DNA of 64,000 nucleotides from Bacillus sp. DTU_2020_1000418_1_SI_GHA_SEK_038 (lineage in GTDB: Bacteria; Bacillota; Bacilli; Bacillales; Cytobacillaceae): assembly GCF_032341175.1 (NCBI RefSeq), contig NZ_CP135435.1:3286001-3350000 (forward strand), written 5' to 3'. How positions within the stretch are numbered: the first letter of the stretch is position 1; the number at the start of each line of letters is the position of its first letter. A model generated the notes under the pieces. The model was not told the origin of the DNA, did no database searches, and saw only the letters and a list, made by a program, of their open reading frames with translations. The position numbers were made by a program, and so were the translations under genes. Below, piece by piece: positions 1 through 12,695 of the stretch.

Positions 1-1422
1 ACTGATTTCCCCTGTCATTGCAACGGTATGATCTATTGGATACTTATATATCGCAGAATAGATTCCTGTAGCCATCGCTATACCTGCTGATGGACCATCA
101 ATTGGAACGCCTCCGGGAAAATTAACATGAATATCATAGTCGCTCGCAGGGACTCCCATCGATCGGAGAACGGTAATAACATTTTCAATGGATCCTCTTG
201 CCATACTTTTTCTGCGAATGGATTTTCCTTGTCCGCCAATACTTTCCTCTTCAACAATTCCTGTAATATTGATACTGCCCTTTTCTTTAGCAGGAATGAT
301 GGTTACCTCAATTTCTAGAAGAGCACCTGAATTTGGACCATATACAGCTAGACCATTTACTAAGCCCACTTCAGAGCTCGTGTTTATTTTTCGTTCCATT
401 CTCGGTGTCAGCTGACTCGATTGAATCACCCACTCAATATCCTCATCTCTTATGTAATTTCGATCTTCTGTAATGGCAAGACCTGCTGCAATTTGGATCA
501 TATTGACAGCTTCGCGGCCGTTCCTTGCGTAAGAAGAAAGTATCATTAATCCGTTCTCGCTAATGGCCAGATTCACTTTATCGGCTGCCCTTTTGCCGAC
601 ATCAGCGATTTCTTCTTCGGCCAGCTCCCTGAAAAATACTTCCATACATCTGGATCGAATGGCTGGAGGAATTTCACTTGGGGTTCTTGTAGTTGCTCCA
701 ATTAATCGAAAATCAGCGGGAAGTCCATTTTTAAAAATATCATGAATATGGTTTGGAATTTGGGTATTTTCCTCATTATAATATGCACTTTCCAAGAATA
801 CTTTCCGATCCTCTAGCACTTTTAAAAGTTTATTCATTTGGATAGGGTGAAGTTCTCCAATTTCATCAATAAATAGGACGCCTCCATGTGCATTTGTGAC
901 AGCCCCCTGTTTCGGTTGAGGAATTCCTGCTTGTCCCATGGCTCCTGCACCTTGATAAATGGGATCATGAACGGATCCAATCAACGGGTCTGCAATCCCT
1001 CTTTCATCAAATCGGGCAGTAGTTGCATCTAATTCGATAAATACGGATGATTGTTTAAAAGGGGATTTTGCCGTTCTTTTTGCTTCTTCTAACACCAATC
1101 TTGCTGCGGCTGTTTTTCCTACCCCTGGAGGACCATAAATGATCACATGCTGCGGGTTTGGGCTGCATAATGCTGCTTTTAATGATTTAATTCCATCCTC
1201 TTGACCTACTATGTCTGCAAAGCTTGATGGCCGAACTTTTTCTGCTAAAGGCTCAGTTAAAGAGATGGATCTCATCTTTTTCAATTGGTCCATTTCTTTT
1301 CTTGATTCTCTATCAATTGATACTTTCTGTGTGCGTTGATTTTTAAGCAAATTCCAGAAATATAGACCAATCACAATTCCAAAAAACAATTGAATAAATA
1401 AGGCGATCCCCGTCCAACTCAT
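1..1422 (-). CDS. lonB: ATP-dependent protease LonB, C-terminus cut by window edge
   Basis: This is a membrane-anchored AAA+ Lon-type serine protease. The 474 visible residues begin with a hydrophobic segment (about 4-24). The AAA+ module follows, with Walker A GPPGVGKT at 97-104 and Walker B around FIDEIGE at 184-190. The Lon protease domain shows the catalytic serine in DGPSAG at Ser445. The partner lysine and roughly the last 80 residues lie outside the window (B. subtilis LonB is about 550 aa). ATG 1422 is preceded by GGAGGG at good spacing. In B. subtilis lonB is a forespore gene next to clpX; no promoter was identified here. The family is certain because of the order TM-AAA-Lon and the neighbours. 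Confidence 0.95.
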   Translation of the reverse strand, partial: MSWTGIALFIQLFFGIVIGLYFWNLLKNQRTQKVSIDRESRKEMDQLKKMRSISLTEPLAEKVRPSSFADIVGQEDGIKSLKAALCSPNPQHVIIYGPPGVGKTAAARLVLEEAKRTAKSPFKQSSVFIELDATTARFDERGIADPLIGSVHDPIYQGAGAMGQAGIPQPKQGAVTNAHGGVLFIDEIGELHPIQMNKLLKVLEDRKVFLESAYYNEENTQIPNHIHDIFKNGLPADFRLIGATTRTPSEIPPAIRSRCMEVFFRELAEEEIADVGKRAADKVNLAISENGLMILSSYARNGREAVNMIQIAAGLAITEDRNYIRDEDIEWVIQSSQLTPRMERKINTSSEVGLVNGLAVYGPNSGALLEIEVTIIPAKEKGSINITGIVEEESIGGQGKSIRRKSMARGSIENVITVLRSMGVPASDYDIHVNFPGGVPIDGPSAGIAMATGIYSAIYKYPIDHTVAMTGEIS

Positions 1423-1574
1423 ACTTTTCCCTCCTGCAATCTAGTTCTCGGTGATATATGCTAGTATCTCCCTGACTGAGTTGGAATAAACAAGATTTTA
1501 CTGTAAAAAGCTGGGGGGATTTTGAATATCTAGTTCGGATTTTTCATTGCCCGGTAGAGCTAAATTTTGACTTT

Positions 1575-1667
1575 TGCGGTAAATAAACGGCATCTTTATT
1601 GCCAGTAAAAGCCTTATTTAACCATGTGCGGTTAATAGACTTTATTCTCATTGACCAGCAAAAGCCT
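1575..1667. repeat. Imperfect direct duplication of about 40 bp between clpX and lonB
   Basis: Two diverged units lie at 1575-1614 and 1627-1667. Both start TGCGGT, share AATA and ATTG near the middle, and end in CCAG(T/C)AAAAGCCT. The rest of the 367-bp gap holds the clpX terminator and no credible ORF. The function is unknown. Confidence 0.45.
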
Positions 1668-1730
1668 ACTACCGCCTTCTAAGGTAAATGAATTGTCTTA
1701 GAATAAAATAATGAAAATCTCTAGGTAACA

Positions 1731-1764
1731 TTAAAAGCCAAACCTGTTGAGGTTTGGCTTTTAA
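1731..1764 (-). terminator. Terminator after clpX
   Basis: Perfect inverted repeat AAAAGCCAAACC / GGTTTGGCTTTT with a 6-nt loop, 26 nt past the clpX stop. It has T-rich sequence on both sides, so it may also work in the other direction. Confidence 0.8.
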
Positions 1765-1789
1765 TAAGACGTTGACCACTGCTTTTGCC

Positions 1790-3055
1790 TTAAGCTGAAG
1801 TTTTTCTTTCTTCTTTTATGATTGTGCCGTCTTCAAGAATTAGCTTTGGTGATGAATTCTCTGTGATTGCTTCCTTCGTAATGATACATTTTTTAATATC
1901 ATCACGTGAAGGAAGGTCAAACATGACATCCAGCATAATTCCTTCAATAATAGAACGAAGTCCGCGAGCACCTGTTTTGCGCTCAATGGCTTTTTTCGCA
2001 ATCTCCACTAGTGCAGCCTCTTCAAATTCAAGCTCAACGTTATCAAGCTCAAGCATTTTTTGATATTGCTTTACTAATGCATTTTTTGGTTTAGTTAGAA
2101 TCTCGATTAATGCTTCTTCATCCAGCAAACCAAGACTTGCAATCACTGGAAGACGGCCAATAAATTCTGGAATTAAACCAAATTTCAGTAGATCTTCTGG
2201 AAGCACCTTAGTCAGAAGTTCTTTTTGGTCTACCTCAGTATCTTTTGTAGAAGATCCAAAACCAATAACCTTTTGACCTAGACGGCGCTTGATAATTTGT
2301 TCGATGCCATCGAAGGCACCTCCACAAATAAATAAAATATTCGTTGTGTCAATTTGAATAAATTCCTGATGAGGATGCTTGCGTCCACCTTGAGGCGGAA
2401 CACTTGCCACTGTCCCCTCTAGGATTTTTAATAATGCTTGCTGAACCCCTTCACCGGAAACATCTCTAGTTATAGAAGGATTTTCAGATTTACGGGCAAC
2501 CTTATCAATTTCATCAATATAAATAATGCCTTTTTCTGCTTTCTCGACATCATAGTCTGCTGATTGAATGAGTTTTAGTAAAATATTTTCAACATCCTCA
2601 CCAACATAGCCTGCTTCCGTAAGTGATGTTGCATCAGCAATAGCGAATGGCACATTTAAAATACGTGCTAATGTTTGCGCCAATAATGTTTTACCGCTTC
2701 CAGTTGGTCCAATCATACAGATGTTACTTTTGAAGAGCTCTACATCATCGATTTTACTATTGGAATTAATCCGTTTGTAATGGTTGTACACTGCTACTGA
2801 TAATGATTTTTTTGCCTGGTCCTGCCCAATTACGTATTCATCAAGAATGTCACGGATTTCAGCTGGTTTTGGTACATCTTTAAACTCAACTTCCTCTTCA
2901 GTTCCAAGCTCTTCTTCAACAATTTCGGTGCAGAGCTCTATACATTCATCACATATATATACACCTGGACCGGCTACAAGCTTTCGCACTTGATCCTGCG
3001 TTTTTCCACAGAAAGAACACTTTAATTGTCCTTTTTCATCACTAAATTTAAACAA
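1790..3055 (-). CDS. clpX: ATP-dependent Clp protease ATP-binding subunit ClpX
   Basis: ClpX is the hexameric AAA+ unfoldase that feeds tagged substrates to ClpP in the cytoplasm. The product has 421 residues. The N-terminal zinc-binding domain has Cys13, Cys16, Cys35 and Cys38. Walker A is GPTGSGKT at 116-123 and Walker B IIYIDEID at 177-184. The RKH pore loop and the VIGFG loop that docks ClpP are both present. The TTG at 3055 is chosen: it aligns with the known MFKF start and has AAGGGG eight bases upstream. The in-frame GTG at 3064 overlaps that SD and is unlikely. The order lonB-clpX-tig is typical of Bacillus. Confidence 0.97.
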   Translation of the reverse strand: MFKFSDEKGQLKCSFCGKTQDQVRKLVAGPGVYICDECIELCTEIVEEELGTEEEVEFKDVPKPAEIRDILDEYVIGQDQAKKSLSVAVYNHYKRINSNSKIDDVELFKSNICMIGPTGSGKTLLAQTLARILNVPFAIADATSLTEAGYVGEDVENILLKLIQSADYDVEKAEKGIIYIDEIDKVARKSENPSITRDVSGEGVQQALLKILEGTVASVPPQGGRKHPHQEFIQIDTTNILFICGGAFDGIEQIIKRRLGQKVIGFGSSTKDTEVDQKELLTKVLPEDLLKFGLIPEFIGRLPVIASLGLLDEEALIEILTKPKNALVKQYQKMLELDNVELEFEEAALVEIAKKAIERKTGARGLRSIIEGIMLDVMFDLPSRDDIKKCIITKEAITENSSPKLILEDGTIIKEERKTSA

Positions 3056-3446
3056 TTCCTTCACCCCTTAAAAAACTTCCATTTGGTATTATTTCTGCGA
3101 ATCTTATGCAAACAGTTACGTATTTAAAGCCCCTTCTTTACATTCAACTTTTTGTTATGTATTGCATTGTAACATATTTTCACAATGGACTGGAAATGAA
3201 AACACTTAGGAACTGTCGGCTCCGCTTTTCTTTGTCCAGCTTCCGCTTTTCTGTTATGTATGGCTGTCGCAAAGAGGATTCACATTTTACTTATGTTAAA
3301 AATTATATTCCTAATAAACTAAGCTTAACCATTATTGATCAATTTAAATCGAGAGAATTTATCCAATTCCTTCATATGTAGGTTATTAAAAGACATTATG
3401 TAGCAATATGATTAATTATGTATGTAATTATATGTTTATTGTATAA
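3056..3446. other. Gap between tig and clpX; possible collapsed repeat remnant
   Basis: No credible gene is seen here: the plus-strand ORF has no SD and reads as low-complexity shadow. At about 3216-3252 the motif CCGCTTTTCT occurs twice, flanking TTGTCCAGCTT. This resembles the two ends of the hairpin repeat at 8172-8358 joined together, so it may be a decayed copy. No convincing clpX promoter was found. Confidence 0.35.
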
Positions 3447-3475
3447 AACAAGGCACGAATAGTTCGCGCCTTGTT
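3447..3475 (-). terminator. Terminator after tig
   Basis: 13-bp stem with one mismatch (AACAAGGC-CGAA against TTCG-GCCTTGTT) and a 3-nt loop, followed by a T-rich stretch, 23 nt beyond the tig stop. Confidence 0.8.
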
Positions 3476-3497
3476 CATAATTTGAAAGTGTTACTAA

Positions 3498-4781
3498 TTA
3501 TATAGTTTTGCTATTTTCTACTAAGAACTCAATTGCTTTTTTAATTTGAAGATCAGATTTTAGTCCTTCTAGGCTTCCAAGAGCTTTTTGGATGTTTTCA
3601 ACTGACATGTTGTACATTTCAGCCATTTTATTAAGCTCTGCAGTTACCTCTTCGTCTGTTACTTCAATGTTTTCTGCTTTCGCAATTGCTTCAAGAGTTA
3701 AGTTAACACGTACGCGGTTTTCAGCTTCTTCTTTCATTTGCTCGCTAAGTGCAGCTTTATCTTGACCAGAGAATTGGAAGTAAAGCTCAAGGTTCATGCC
3801 TTGCATTTGAAGACGTTGTTCGAATTCATTCATCATACGGTCGATTTCTGTATCAACCATTACAGATGGAAGCTCGATTTCAGCATTTTTTGTAGCTTTT
3901 TCAACTACAGTATCTTGAACAAAATGCTCAGCTTCATGCTTCTTGCTATCAACTAAACGAGCTTTAATTTTTTCTTTAAGAGCATCTAAAGATTCAACTT
4001 CTTCATCTGCATCTTTAGCAAACTCATCATCTAGAGCAGGAAGTTCTTTTGTTTTGATTTCGTGAACTGTTACTTTGAACACAGCCGGCTTGCCAGCTAA
4101 TTCTGCAGCATGGTACTCTTCAGGGAATGATACTTCAACATCCTTAGATTCGCCAGCTGCAGTGCCTACTAATTGATCTTCAAATCCAGGAATAAATTGA
4201 CCTGAACCAAGCTCAAGAGAGTAGTTTTCAGCTTTTCCGCCTTCGAATGCTTCTCCGTCAACAAATCCTTCAAAATCCATTACAACTGTGTCGCCGTTTT
4301 CTGCTTTTCCTTCTTCTCTCACAACAAGCTCAGCTTGTTTTTCTTGCATAGATTTAAGCTCGTTATTTACGTCTTCTTCCGTTACTTCTGTATCGAATTT
4401 TTCTACTTCAAGTCCTTTGTATTCGCCAAGCTTTACTTCAGGCTTTAAAGTTACTTTTGCTGTGAAGATTAAGCTCTTGCCTTTTTCGATTTGTTCTACA
4501 TCGATTTCTGGGCGATCTACTGGCTCAATTCCAGTTTCTTCGATTGCACCTGCATATGCCTCAGGCAGAAGAAAATCAATTGCATCTTGGTAAAGTGATT
4601 CAACACCGAAACGCTTTTCAAACATTCCGCGAGGCATTTTCCCTTTACGGAAGCCTGGAACATTAATTTGTTTAACGACTTTTTTAAATGCAGCGTCTAA
4701 ACCTTCGTTTACCTTTTCTGCATCTACTTCAATTGTAAGAACTCCAAGGTTCCCTTCTAGTTTTTCAAATTTAGCAGACAT
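3498..4781 (-). CDS. tig: Trigger factor (ribosome-associated chaperone, prolyl isomerase)
   Basis: Trigger factor binds ribosomal protein L23 at the exit tunnel and shelters nascent chains. The product has 427 residues. The ribosome-docking signature GFRKGKMP is at 43-50. An FKBP-type prolyl isomerase domain lies at about 155-245 ([14 protein letters not shown], then FIPGFEDQL). A helical C-terminal domain follows. ATG 4781 is preceded by GGAGGG at 10 nt. An upstream in-frame start at 4802 includes this SD within its codons and is rejected. The gene sits downstream of ysoA on the same strand but has its own promoter. Confidence 0.97.
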   Translation of the reverse strand: MSAKFEKLEGNLGVLTIEVDAEKVNEGLDAAFKKVVKQINVPGFRKGKMPRGMFEKRFGVESLYQDAIDFLLPEAYAGAIEETGIEPVDRPEIDVEQIEKGKSLIFTAKVTLKPEVKLGEYKGLEVEKFDTEVTEEDVNNELKSMQEKQAELVVREEGKAENGDTVVMDFEGFVDGEAFEGGKAENYSLELGSGQFIPGFEDQLVGTAAGESKDVEVSFPEEYHAAELAGKPAVFKVTVHEIKTKELPALDDEFAKDADEEVESLDALKEKIKARLVDSKKHEAEHFVQDTVVEKATKNAEIELPSVMVDTEIDRMMNEFEQRLQMQGMNLELYFQFSGQDKAALSEQMKEEAENRVRVNLTLEAIAKAENIEVTDEEVTAELNKMAEMYNMSVENIQKALGSLEGLKSDLQIKKAIEFLVENSKTI

Positions 4782-4906
4782 ATAATTATTTCCCTCCAAC
4801 AATCTATTATCATTTCATTCGTAACGAATTGGTATTGATACAGCTCGATTCCCAAGCATTATCATTTTTTTACACAATAAATACCATTTACATATACAAC
4901 CATTAT

Positions 4907-4934
4907 ATTATAACATACAGGCCCTAGCTTTCAA
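4907..4934 (-). promoter_or_regulatory. Sigma-A promoter for tig
   Basis: -35 TTGAAA (4929-4934), 16-nt spacer, -10 TATAAT (4907-4912). It lies just past the ysoA stop and gives tig a leader of roughly 120 nt. Confidence 0.65.
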
Positions 4935-4942
4935 CAATGAAG

Positions 4943-5980
4943 CTAATAATTTAGGGATGAAATTTCTTCTATTTTCTTTAAAAATGCTCCTGCATTACCT
5001 ATCTCTTTCTCAGTAACATTGTATCTTAAAGCGGTCTCCTTGATAGAATAATTAAGTCCTTGATACTCCGCTGCAAGATGATGATAGGCAGCACCCCATA
5101 CATCCTCACTAAAAGGCTTAAGCTGAAATGGGTATAGAATAAACAAATGGCGCTCTATCAAACTTTTGATATGTTCAAAGAGAATAGGGTCTTCATGTTC
5201 GAGCTGCTTGGCTACGATGTTTAGCAGTTTATCCATCTGACTGTTATGCTGGGCACCTTGGAGATTAGATGGCTTTACTATAATCCTTTCCCCAAGCTTT
5301 TGTACGATAACATCTTTATCATACTCATGTTCAATTAATACATTTAATAGCATGGTTTTAAAGAACGGCTGTCCTTCACTCGACTCCAGATAAGCTTTAA
5401 TTTCATTTATATAAGGCTTTAAATTTCTATTAGTTAGCATGGAAGCCATTTGGATTTGCCCATGCTGATCTTCTATAGAAAAAAGGTCTATTTTCATATC
5501 CAAAGGTTCATCCCCAGTAGGGTCATCAGTATGAATATTTGGGGATGATTCAGCCATTCTCTTGCTAAATTGGAGCATACGTGTAAAATGCTCAATTTTA
5601 TCTTCAGGTATTTCTTTTTCTTCTATTAATATTTCAATCGTTTTTACAATTTCATCATACTGATGCAATTGCACGAGAATCATTAAATAGAGGTCAATTA
5701 TTTGAATGTAATCTCCAATGCCCTTTTGAAGCATGGTATTTGCTAATTCCTTTGCTTTCGTTAATTGCCCGGACTCAAAATAAGCAAGAACGAGGCCAAT
5801 ATGTATATCACTATTTTCTTGTTCTAACGTCATCGCCTCTTCAAGAAAATCAACTGCCTCACGGAACCTTTTTTGCTGCAGGCTTTCAAGTCCTTTTTCC
5901 AAAAGTCTCTTTTCCAGTCCAGGAAAAAGGAGTACTTTATCATTTAGTTTTTTCCGATTCCGTTTTTTCATATTTGTCAC
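4943..5980 (-). CDS. ysoA: TPR-repeat protein (YsoA-like)
   Basis: About 345 residues. The first 130 residues form tetratricopeptide-like helical repeats (LESLQQKRFREAVDFLEEAM, then IHIGLVLAYFESGQLTKAKE), usually a protein-interaction scaffold. The C-terminal half is acidic then helical, with no catalytic motif. It has no signal peptide, so it is probably cytoplasmic. The GTG at 5980 and the ATG at 5971 are both possible, and neither has a strong SD. Its place between tig and leuD matches B. subtilis ysoA, whose function I do not know. Confidence 0.8.
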   Translation of the reverse strand: MTNMKKRNRKKLNDKVLLFPGLEKRLLEKGLESLQQKRFREAVDFLEEAMTLEQENSDIHIGLVLAYFESGQLTKAKELANTMLQKGIGDYIQIIDLYLMILVQLHQYDEIVKTIEILIEEKEIPEDKIEHFTRMLQFSKRMAESSPNIHTDDPTGDEPLDMKIDLFSIEDQHGQIQMASMLTNRNLKPYINEIKAYLESSEGQPFFKTMLLNVLIEHEYDKDVIVQKLGERIIVKPSNLQGAQHNSQMDKLLNIVAKQLEHEDPILFEHIKSLIERHLFILYPFQLKPFSEDVWGAAYHHLAAEYQGLNYSIKETALRYNVTEKEIGNAGAFLKKIEEISSLNY

Positions 5981-6032
5981 GCCGCTTCGTTTTTGAAGTT
6001 AGTGTAGCATGATTATGGACGAAAAACAAAAA

Positions 6033-6056
6033 GATTCACAGAATAGACTGTGAATC
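6033..6056 (-). terminator. Terminator of the ilv-leu operon
   Basis: Perfect 9-bp stem GATTCACAG / CTGTGAATC with a 6-nt loop, followed on the minus strand by TTTTTGTTTTT, 7 nt after the leuD stop. Confidence 0.9.
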
Positions 6057-6063
6057 CTCATGT

Positions 6064-6657
6064 TTAGCGAACAACTTGCAAAGATTTTTCATATTCAGCT
6101 ATTTTTTCATCAAGCTGAAGGGTAATTTCAATTTCATCCCAGCCATTCATCAACATCTTCTTCCAATAATCATTAATTGGAAAAGATGTCGAGAAACCAT
6201 GTTCGTCAGAGATCGTTTCCTGTTCTAAGTCAATTTTCAGCTGGAACGCTTGAGATTTTCCTTTGGCTAATAAATAGGATACTTCTTCCTCTTTGAGTTG
6301 AATTGGAACTATTCCATTCTTTAAGCAGTTTTGATGAAAAATATCAGCAAATGAAGGGGCAATGACTGCTTTAAAACCATAATCTAAAAGGGCCCAAGGA
6401 GCATGTTCCCTTGAAGATCCACACCCAAAATTCTCATTGGCAATTAATATGGTTGCACCTTCGTTTTCCGGACGATTCAATTCGAATTCTGGATTAGGCT
6501 CTCCATCCTTCAAAAATCGCCAATCATAAAATAGAAATTGGCCAAAACCTGTTTTTTCAATTCTTTTTAAAAATTGCTTAGGAATAATTTGATCTGTATC
6601 CACATTGGCTCGGTCAAGAGCTGCTGCTTTTCCTTCTAAAACTTTAAAACCGCTCAT
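6064..6657 (-). CDS. leuD: 3-isopropylmalate dehydratase small subunit
   Basis: LeuD is the swivelling small subunit that, with LeuC, isomerises 2-isopropylmalate to 3-isopropylmalate in leucine synthesis. The 197 residues carry the family features: an N-terminal DTDQIIPKQFL stretch, then the GCGSSREHAPWAL substrate-binding motif at about 78-90. It is the last gene of the operon, 25 nt downstream of leuC, and ends at a strong terminator. Length and motifs are normal. Confidence 0.97.
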   Translation of the reverse strand: MSGFKVLEGKAAALDRANVDTDQIIPKQFLKRIEKTGFGQFLFYDWRFLKDGEPNPEFELNRPENEGATILIANENFGCGSSREHAPWALLDYGFKAVIAPSFADIFHQNCLKNGIVPIQLKEEEVSYLLAKGKSQAFQLKIDLEQETISDEHGFSTSFPINDYWKKMLMNGWDEIEITLQLDEKIAEYEKSLQVVR

Positions 6658-6682
6658 TCATTTTCCCTCCTTTTCTCAATGC

Positions 6683-8095
6683 TTAAACTGTTTCTGCAGT
6701 AATTAATGTACTAACATCAACGAATTTTCCGTAGATCGCAGCAGCTGAAGCCATAGTTGGACTGACTAAGTGCGTCCTTGCTCCAGAACCCTGTCTGCCT
6801 TCAAAATTCCGATTGGAGGTTGAAGCACAATGCTCTCCGCTAGGAACGATATCATTGTTCATACTTAAACACATGCTGCAGCCGGAATCACGCCATTCAA
6901 ATCCAGCCTGCTTGAAGATAACATCCAATCCTTCTGTTTCTGCTTGCTTCTTCACTTGCTGTGAACCAGGAACGACAAGTGCTCTAACATTCGGGTGCAC
7001 TTTCTTCCCTTTAGCAATACTAGCAGCCTGGCGCAAATCCTCTATTCTGGAATTTGTACAAGAGCCAATAAAGACATGCTGAATCTCGATATCTTCAATT
7101 TTTTGACCTTCCTGTAATCCCATGTATGTTAATGCCCGTTCAAGTGATTTCTTTTCAAGGTCTGTTTTGCAATCATTCATGGTCGGGATTCGATCACTCA
7201 CTTTTGCAGTCATGGCTGGATTTGTTCCCCAGCTCACCATAGGAGCAATATCATTTGCATCAATAACGATGACACGATCATATTCGGCATCAGCATCTGA
7301 AGCAAGCTCCTTCCACTTTGCCACAGCTTCAGAGAAATCCTCGCCTTTTGGAGCATATCTTCTTCCCTGAATATAATTAAATGTTGTTTCATCAGGGCTT
7401 ACAAGTCCGGCACGTGCCCCGCCCTCAATGGACATATTACAAACTGTCATTCTTTCTTCCATTGTCATTCTTTTGATCGTATCTCCGCAGTATTCAATTA
7501 CATGGCCTGTTCCGAAATCAATTCCGTATTTCGCCAGCACATAAAGAATTACATCCTTTGCAGATACGCCTTTTTTAAGCTCACCGTTAATTTCAAGCTT
7601 TAATGTTTTCGGCTTTGCTCTCCATATTGTTTGAGTTGCTAAAACATGCTCTACCTCGCTAGTCCCAATTCCAAACGCAATGGATCCAAAAGCTCCATGT
7701 GTAGAAGTATGACTATCACCGCAAACAATGGTCATTCCTGGCTGGGTTAAACCAAGCTCTGGTCCGATAACATGAACAATTCCTTGATCGGGGCTATCAA
7801 TACCTGCTAATTGAATGTCAAATTCAATACAGTTCTTTTCTAAAGTCGACATTTGATTTAAGGCAACAGTATCATTGATTTCATAACGATTATCAGTTGG
7901 GATATTATGATCAACGGTTGCAAATGTTTTATCAGGTCTTCTTACCTTCCGATTCTTCATACGTAAACCCGAAAATGCTTGTGGAGAAGTAACCTCGTGG
8001 ACTAAATGCAGGTCAATATATAATAGATCAGGTTTCCCCTCTTCCTGATGGACAATATGCTGTTCCCAAATTTTATCAATAATTGACTTTCCCAT
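6683..8095 (-). CDS. leuC: 3-isopropylmalate dehydratase large subunit
   Basis: LeuC is the aconitase-family large subunit. It holds a [4Fe-4S] cluster through Cys346 (GSCTNS), Cys406 and Cys409 (SGCSMC). The substrate motif [13 protein letters not shown] is at about 125-137. The 470-residue reading starts at ATG 8095 with a GGAGAGG SD; an in-frame TTG at 8113 has none. It is separated from leuB by about 260 nt that carry a terminator-like hairpin and a repeat, much more than between the other genes of the operon. Confidence 0.97.
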   Translation of the reverse strand: MGKSIIDKIWEQHIVHQEEGKPDLLYIDLHLVHEVTSPQAFSGLRMKNRKVRRPDKTFATVDHNIPTDNRYEINDTVALNQMSTLEKNCIEFDIQLAGIDSPDQGIVHVIGPELGLTQPGMTIVCGDSHTSTHGAFGSIAFGIGTSEVEHVLATQTIWRAKPKTLKLEINGELKKGVSAKDVILYVLAKYGIDFGTGHVIEYCGDTIKRMTMEERMTVCNMSIEGGARAGLVSPDETTFNYIQGRRYAPKGEDFSEAVAKWKELASDADAEYDRVIVIDANDIAPMVSWGTNPAMTAKVSDRIPTMNDCKTDLEKKSLERALTYMGLQEGQKIEDIEIQHVFIGSCTNSRIEDLRQAASIAKGKKVHPNVRALVVPGSQQVKKQAETEGLDVIFKQAGFEWRDSGCSMCLSMNNDIVPSGEHCASTSNRNFEGRQGSGARTHLVSPTMASAAAIYGKFVDVSTLITAETV

Positions 8096-8131
8096 TTTTT
8101 CCTCTCCCTTCAAATAGGATTTTTAAAAGAA

Positions 8132-8153
8132 ACACGACCAAATCTGGCCGTGT
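8132..8153 (-). terminator. Terminator-like hairpin between leuB and leuC
   Basis: On the minus strand, ACACGGCCA pairs with TGGTCGTGT (one G-U), followed by TTTCTTTT. It could attenuate leuCD expression or form the stable 3' end of a processed leuB mRNA. Confidence 0.6.
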
Positions 8154-8171
8154 CAAATTCGCTTTTACTTT

Positions 8172-8358
8172 TCTATCTGTCTAGCTCCAGCGCCTAGGGG
8201 CTAGCCGACTAAATTCGCCACGGCCTGATGTCTTCGTCGGCACTAGTACGTCCTGTACGTCGGAGGCCATAAGTCAATCCGTCAGTAAGGTTAAAGTACA
8301 ACCTTCCTGTCGGATCGCCTTATGCTTGTCGCCCCTGGTCAAGGCGCTTCCGCTTTTC
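8172..8358. repeat. Long hairpin-forming intergenic repeat, copy 1
   Basis: A roughly 187-bp element whose ends are partly complementary (AGCGCCT near 8189, AGGCGCT near 8342). It contains a 16-bp internal stem with two mismatches at 8277-8315. It runs into the leuB stop codon. A related copy in the opposite orientation is at 54495-54618. I recognise this as a common Bacillaceae intergenic repeat type, without a function I can name. Confidence 0.7.
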
Positions 8359-9470
8359 TATGCATAAGCACCCATGATGTTTAAAATAGCTTCATTATCA
8401 AGCAATGTTGCTTTAACTTCTGCAACCATTTCAGTTGTTGAAACTTGTTTCTTTCCGACCGACATGATGTCTCCTGTGCGGTATCCGGCTTCAAGCACTT
8501 GATTTACAGCATGTTCAATCGCTTCTGCTTCCACAGTCATTCCAAATGAAAGTCTTAGCATCATTGCTGTTGAAAGAATTGTTGCTAGTGGATTAGCAAG
8601 ATCTTTCCCTTCGATATCCGGAGCTGATCCATGGATTGGTTCATATAGATATGGCCCTTCCGGTGATAAACTTGCTGATGGAAGCATGCCTAATGAGCCA
8701 GTAAGAACTGAAGCTTCATCACTTAAGATATCTCCAAACAAATTCTCAGTAACTACAACATCAAATTGTGTCGGCTTTCTAATAAGCTGCATAGCTGCAT
8801 TGTCTACTAACATATGCTCGAGAACGACTTCAGGAAAGTCCTTTGAGATTTCTTCGGCTACCTCTCTCCACATTCGGCTCGATTCCAAAACATTAGCCTT
8901 GTCAACGGAAGTCACTTTTCCCTTGCGCGATTTTGCAAGCTCAAAAGCAAGCTTAATCACTCTTTGCATTTCTTCCCTTTTATAAAACAATGTATCTACA
9001 ACGGCATCTTCGCCATCTCTTGTAATACGTTCACTTGGCTTTCCAAAGTATAAGCCGCCTGTTAATTCCCTAACCATCATCATATCTACGCCTTCAATAA
9101 CTTCTCTCTTAAGAGAAGAAGAATCTGCAAGACTTTGATAATAGGTAGTAGGTCTTAAATTGGCATATAAATTTAAATCCTTACGAATCTTCAATAAACC
9201 GCGTTCAGGCCGGAGGTGGGGTGGCTGGCTTTCCCATTTAGGACCGCCAACTGCCCCTAGTAAAACCGCATCGCTTTGCTTGCATAGTTCAACTGTCTCA
9301 TCGGGCAGCGGTGTTCCAACCGTATCAATTGCTTCTCCACCGATTTTTCCATATTGAAAATGAAATTGGTGACCGAAACGCTCTCCAACAGCCTGTAAAA
9401 CTTCAATTGCTCCTTTTACTACCTCTTTGCCGATTCCGTCTCCTGGTAGTACAGCGATACGTTTCTCCAT
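8358..9470 (-). CDS. leuB: 3-isopropylmalate dehydrogenase
   Basis: LeuB oxidatively decarboxylates 3-isopropylmalate to 2-oxoisocaproate using NAD+. The 370-residue protein begins with KRIAVLPGDGIGKEV. The NAD site stretch is EPIHGSAPDIEGKDLANP at about 278-295, and metal-binding aspartates lie in NLFGDILSDEAS. The start ATG is preceded by CGGAGGG. It is the fifth gene of the operon. Its TAG stop coincides with the edge of the downstream repeat, so the repeat may have inserted exactly at, or slightly reshaped, the gene's end. Confidence 0.97.
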   Translation of the reverse strand: MEKRIAVLPGDGIGKEVVKGAIEVLQAVGERFGHQFHFQYGKIGGEAIDTVGTPLPDETVELCKQSDAVLLGAVGGPKWESQPPHLRPERGLLKIRKDLNLYANLRPTTYYQSLADSSSLKREVIEGVDMMMVRELTGGLYFGKPSERITRDGEDAVVDTLFYKREEMQRVIKLAFELAKSRKGKVTSVDKANVLESSRMWREVAEEISKDFPEVVLEHMLVDNAAMQLIRKPTQFDVVVTENLFGDILSDEASVLTGSLGMLPSASLSPEGPYLYEPIHGSAPDIEGKDLANPLATILSTAMMLRLSFGMTVEAEAIEHAVNQVLEAGYRTGDIMSVGKKQVSTTEMVAEVKATLLDNEAILNIMGAYA

Positions 9471-9528
9471 TTTTATCCCTCCGTTTAGTATTTATGATTT
9501 TCTAGTTGATGTAAGACAAACCTATTAT

Positions 9529-12100
<2,572 letters not shown>

Positions 12101-12156
12101 CTAAAGTTTATTTTTTATTTTGAATTTTTTGTTTACTATACAAGTTTAATAAGGTG

Positions 12157-12174
12157 GAATGGTTAGCACCATTC
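12157..12174 (-). other. Stem-loop between ilvH and ilvC
   Basis: Perfect 7-bp inverted repeat GAATGGT / ACCATTC with a 4-nt loop, 2 nt after the ilvH stop and without a U-tract. It is more likely an mRNA stability or processing element than a terminator. Confidence 0.4.
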
Positions 12175-12176
12175 TC

Positions 12177-12695
12177 TTAAACAATTGAAATTGTCTTCAG
12201 ATCTTTTGCTGATCTCTGTGTTCCCCTAGGGAAGGCTGTTGTTCCAGTTCTCGCTAATTCCTTTATTCCGTATGGCTTAATTAGCTCGATAAAGGCTTCA
12301 ATCTTCTCAAATTCACCAGTAATTTGAATAACTAAGCTATCCTTGCCTACATCAATGACAGTGGCCCTAAATGGTTCAATAAGTGAATAAATTTCGCTTC
12401 TTGTTTGTGCGGTTGCAAGAACTTTTACTAAGGCTAATTCCCTCGCGACAATAGATTGATCACTTATATCTACTACCTTTAATACATCAATTTGCTTGTT
12501 CAGCTGTTTCGTGATCTGTTCAGCTTCACGATCACTTTCAACATGGACAACACATGTGATTCGAGAGACGCCTTCATGCTCTGTCAAGCCAACTGAAATA
12601 CTTTCAATGTTAAAGTTCCGTTTAGAAAATAAGTTTGTAATTCTATTTAATACTCCTGGATGGTTTAGTACTGTCATGCTTATTGTTCTTTTCAA
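12177..12695 (-). CDS. ilvH: Acetolactate synthase small (regulatory) subunit
   Basis: IlvH is the ACT-domain subunit that stimulates IlvB and confers valine feedback inhibition. The 172 residues start with an ACT domain ([20 protein letters not shown], 5-24). A second ferredoxin-like C-terminal domain begins at about 85. Its start overlaps the ilvB stop by 4 nt (ATGA-type overlap), consistent with coupled synthesis in a fixed ratio. Confidence 0.96.
   Translation of the reverse strand: MKRTISMTVLNHPGVLNRITNLFSKRNFNIESISVGLTEHEGVSRITCVVHVESDREAEQITKQLNKQIDVLKVVDISDQSIVARELALVKVLATAQTRSEIYSLIEPFRATVIDVGKDSLVIQITGEFEKIEAFIELIKPYGIKELARTGTTAFPRGTQRSAKDLKTISIV

Noticed and set aside
1..1422. Short plus-strand ORFs (for example 127-318 and 188-415)
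   Set aside because: They are shadows of the lonB frame on the other strand.
3106..3381. 91-codon plus-strand ORF between tig and clpX
   Set aside because: No SD, odd composition, and it crosses a repeat-like tract; probably chance.
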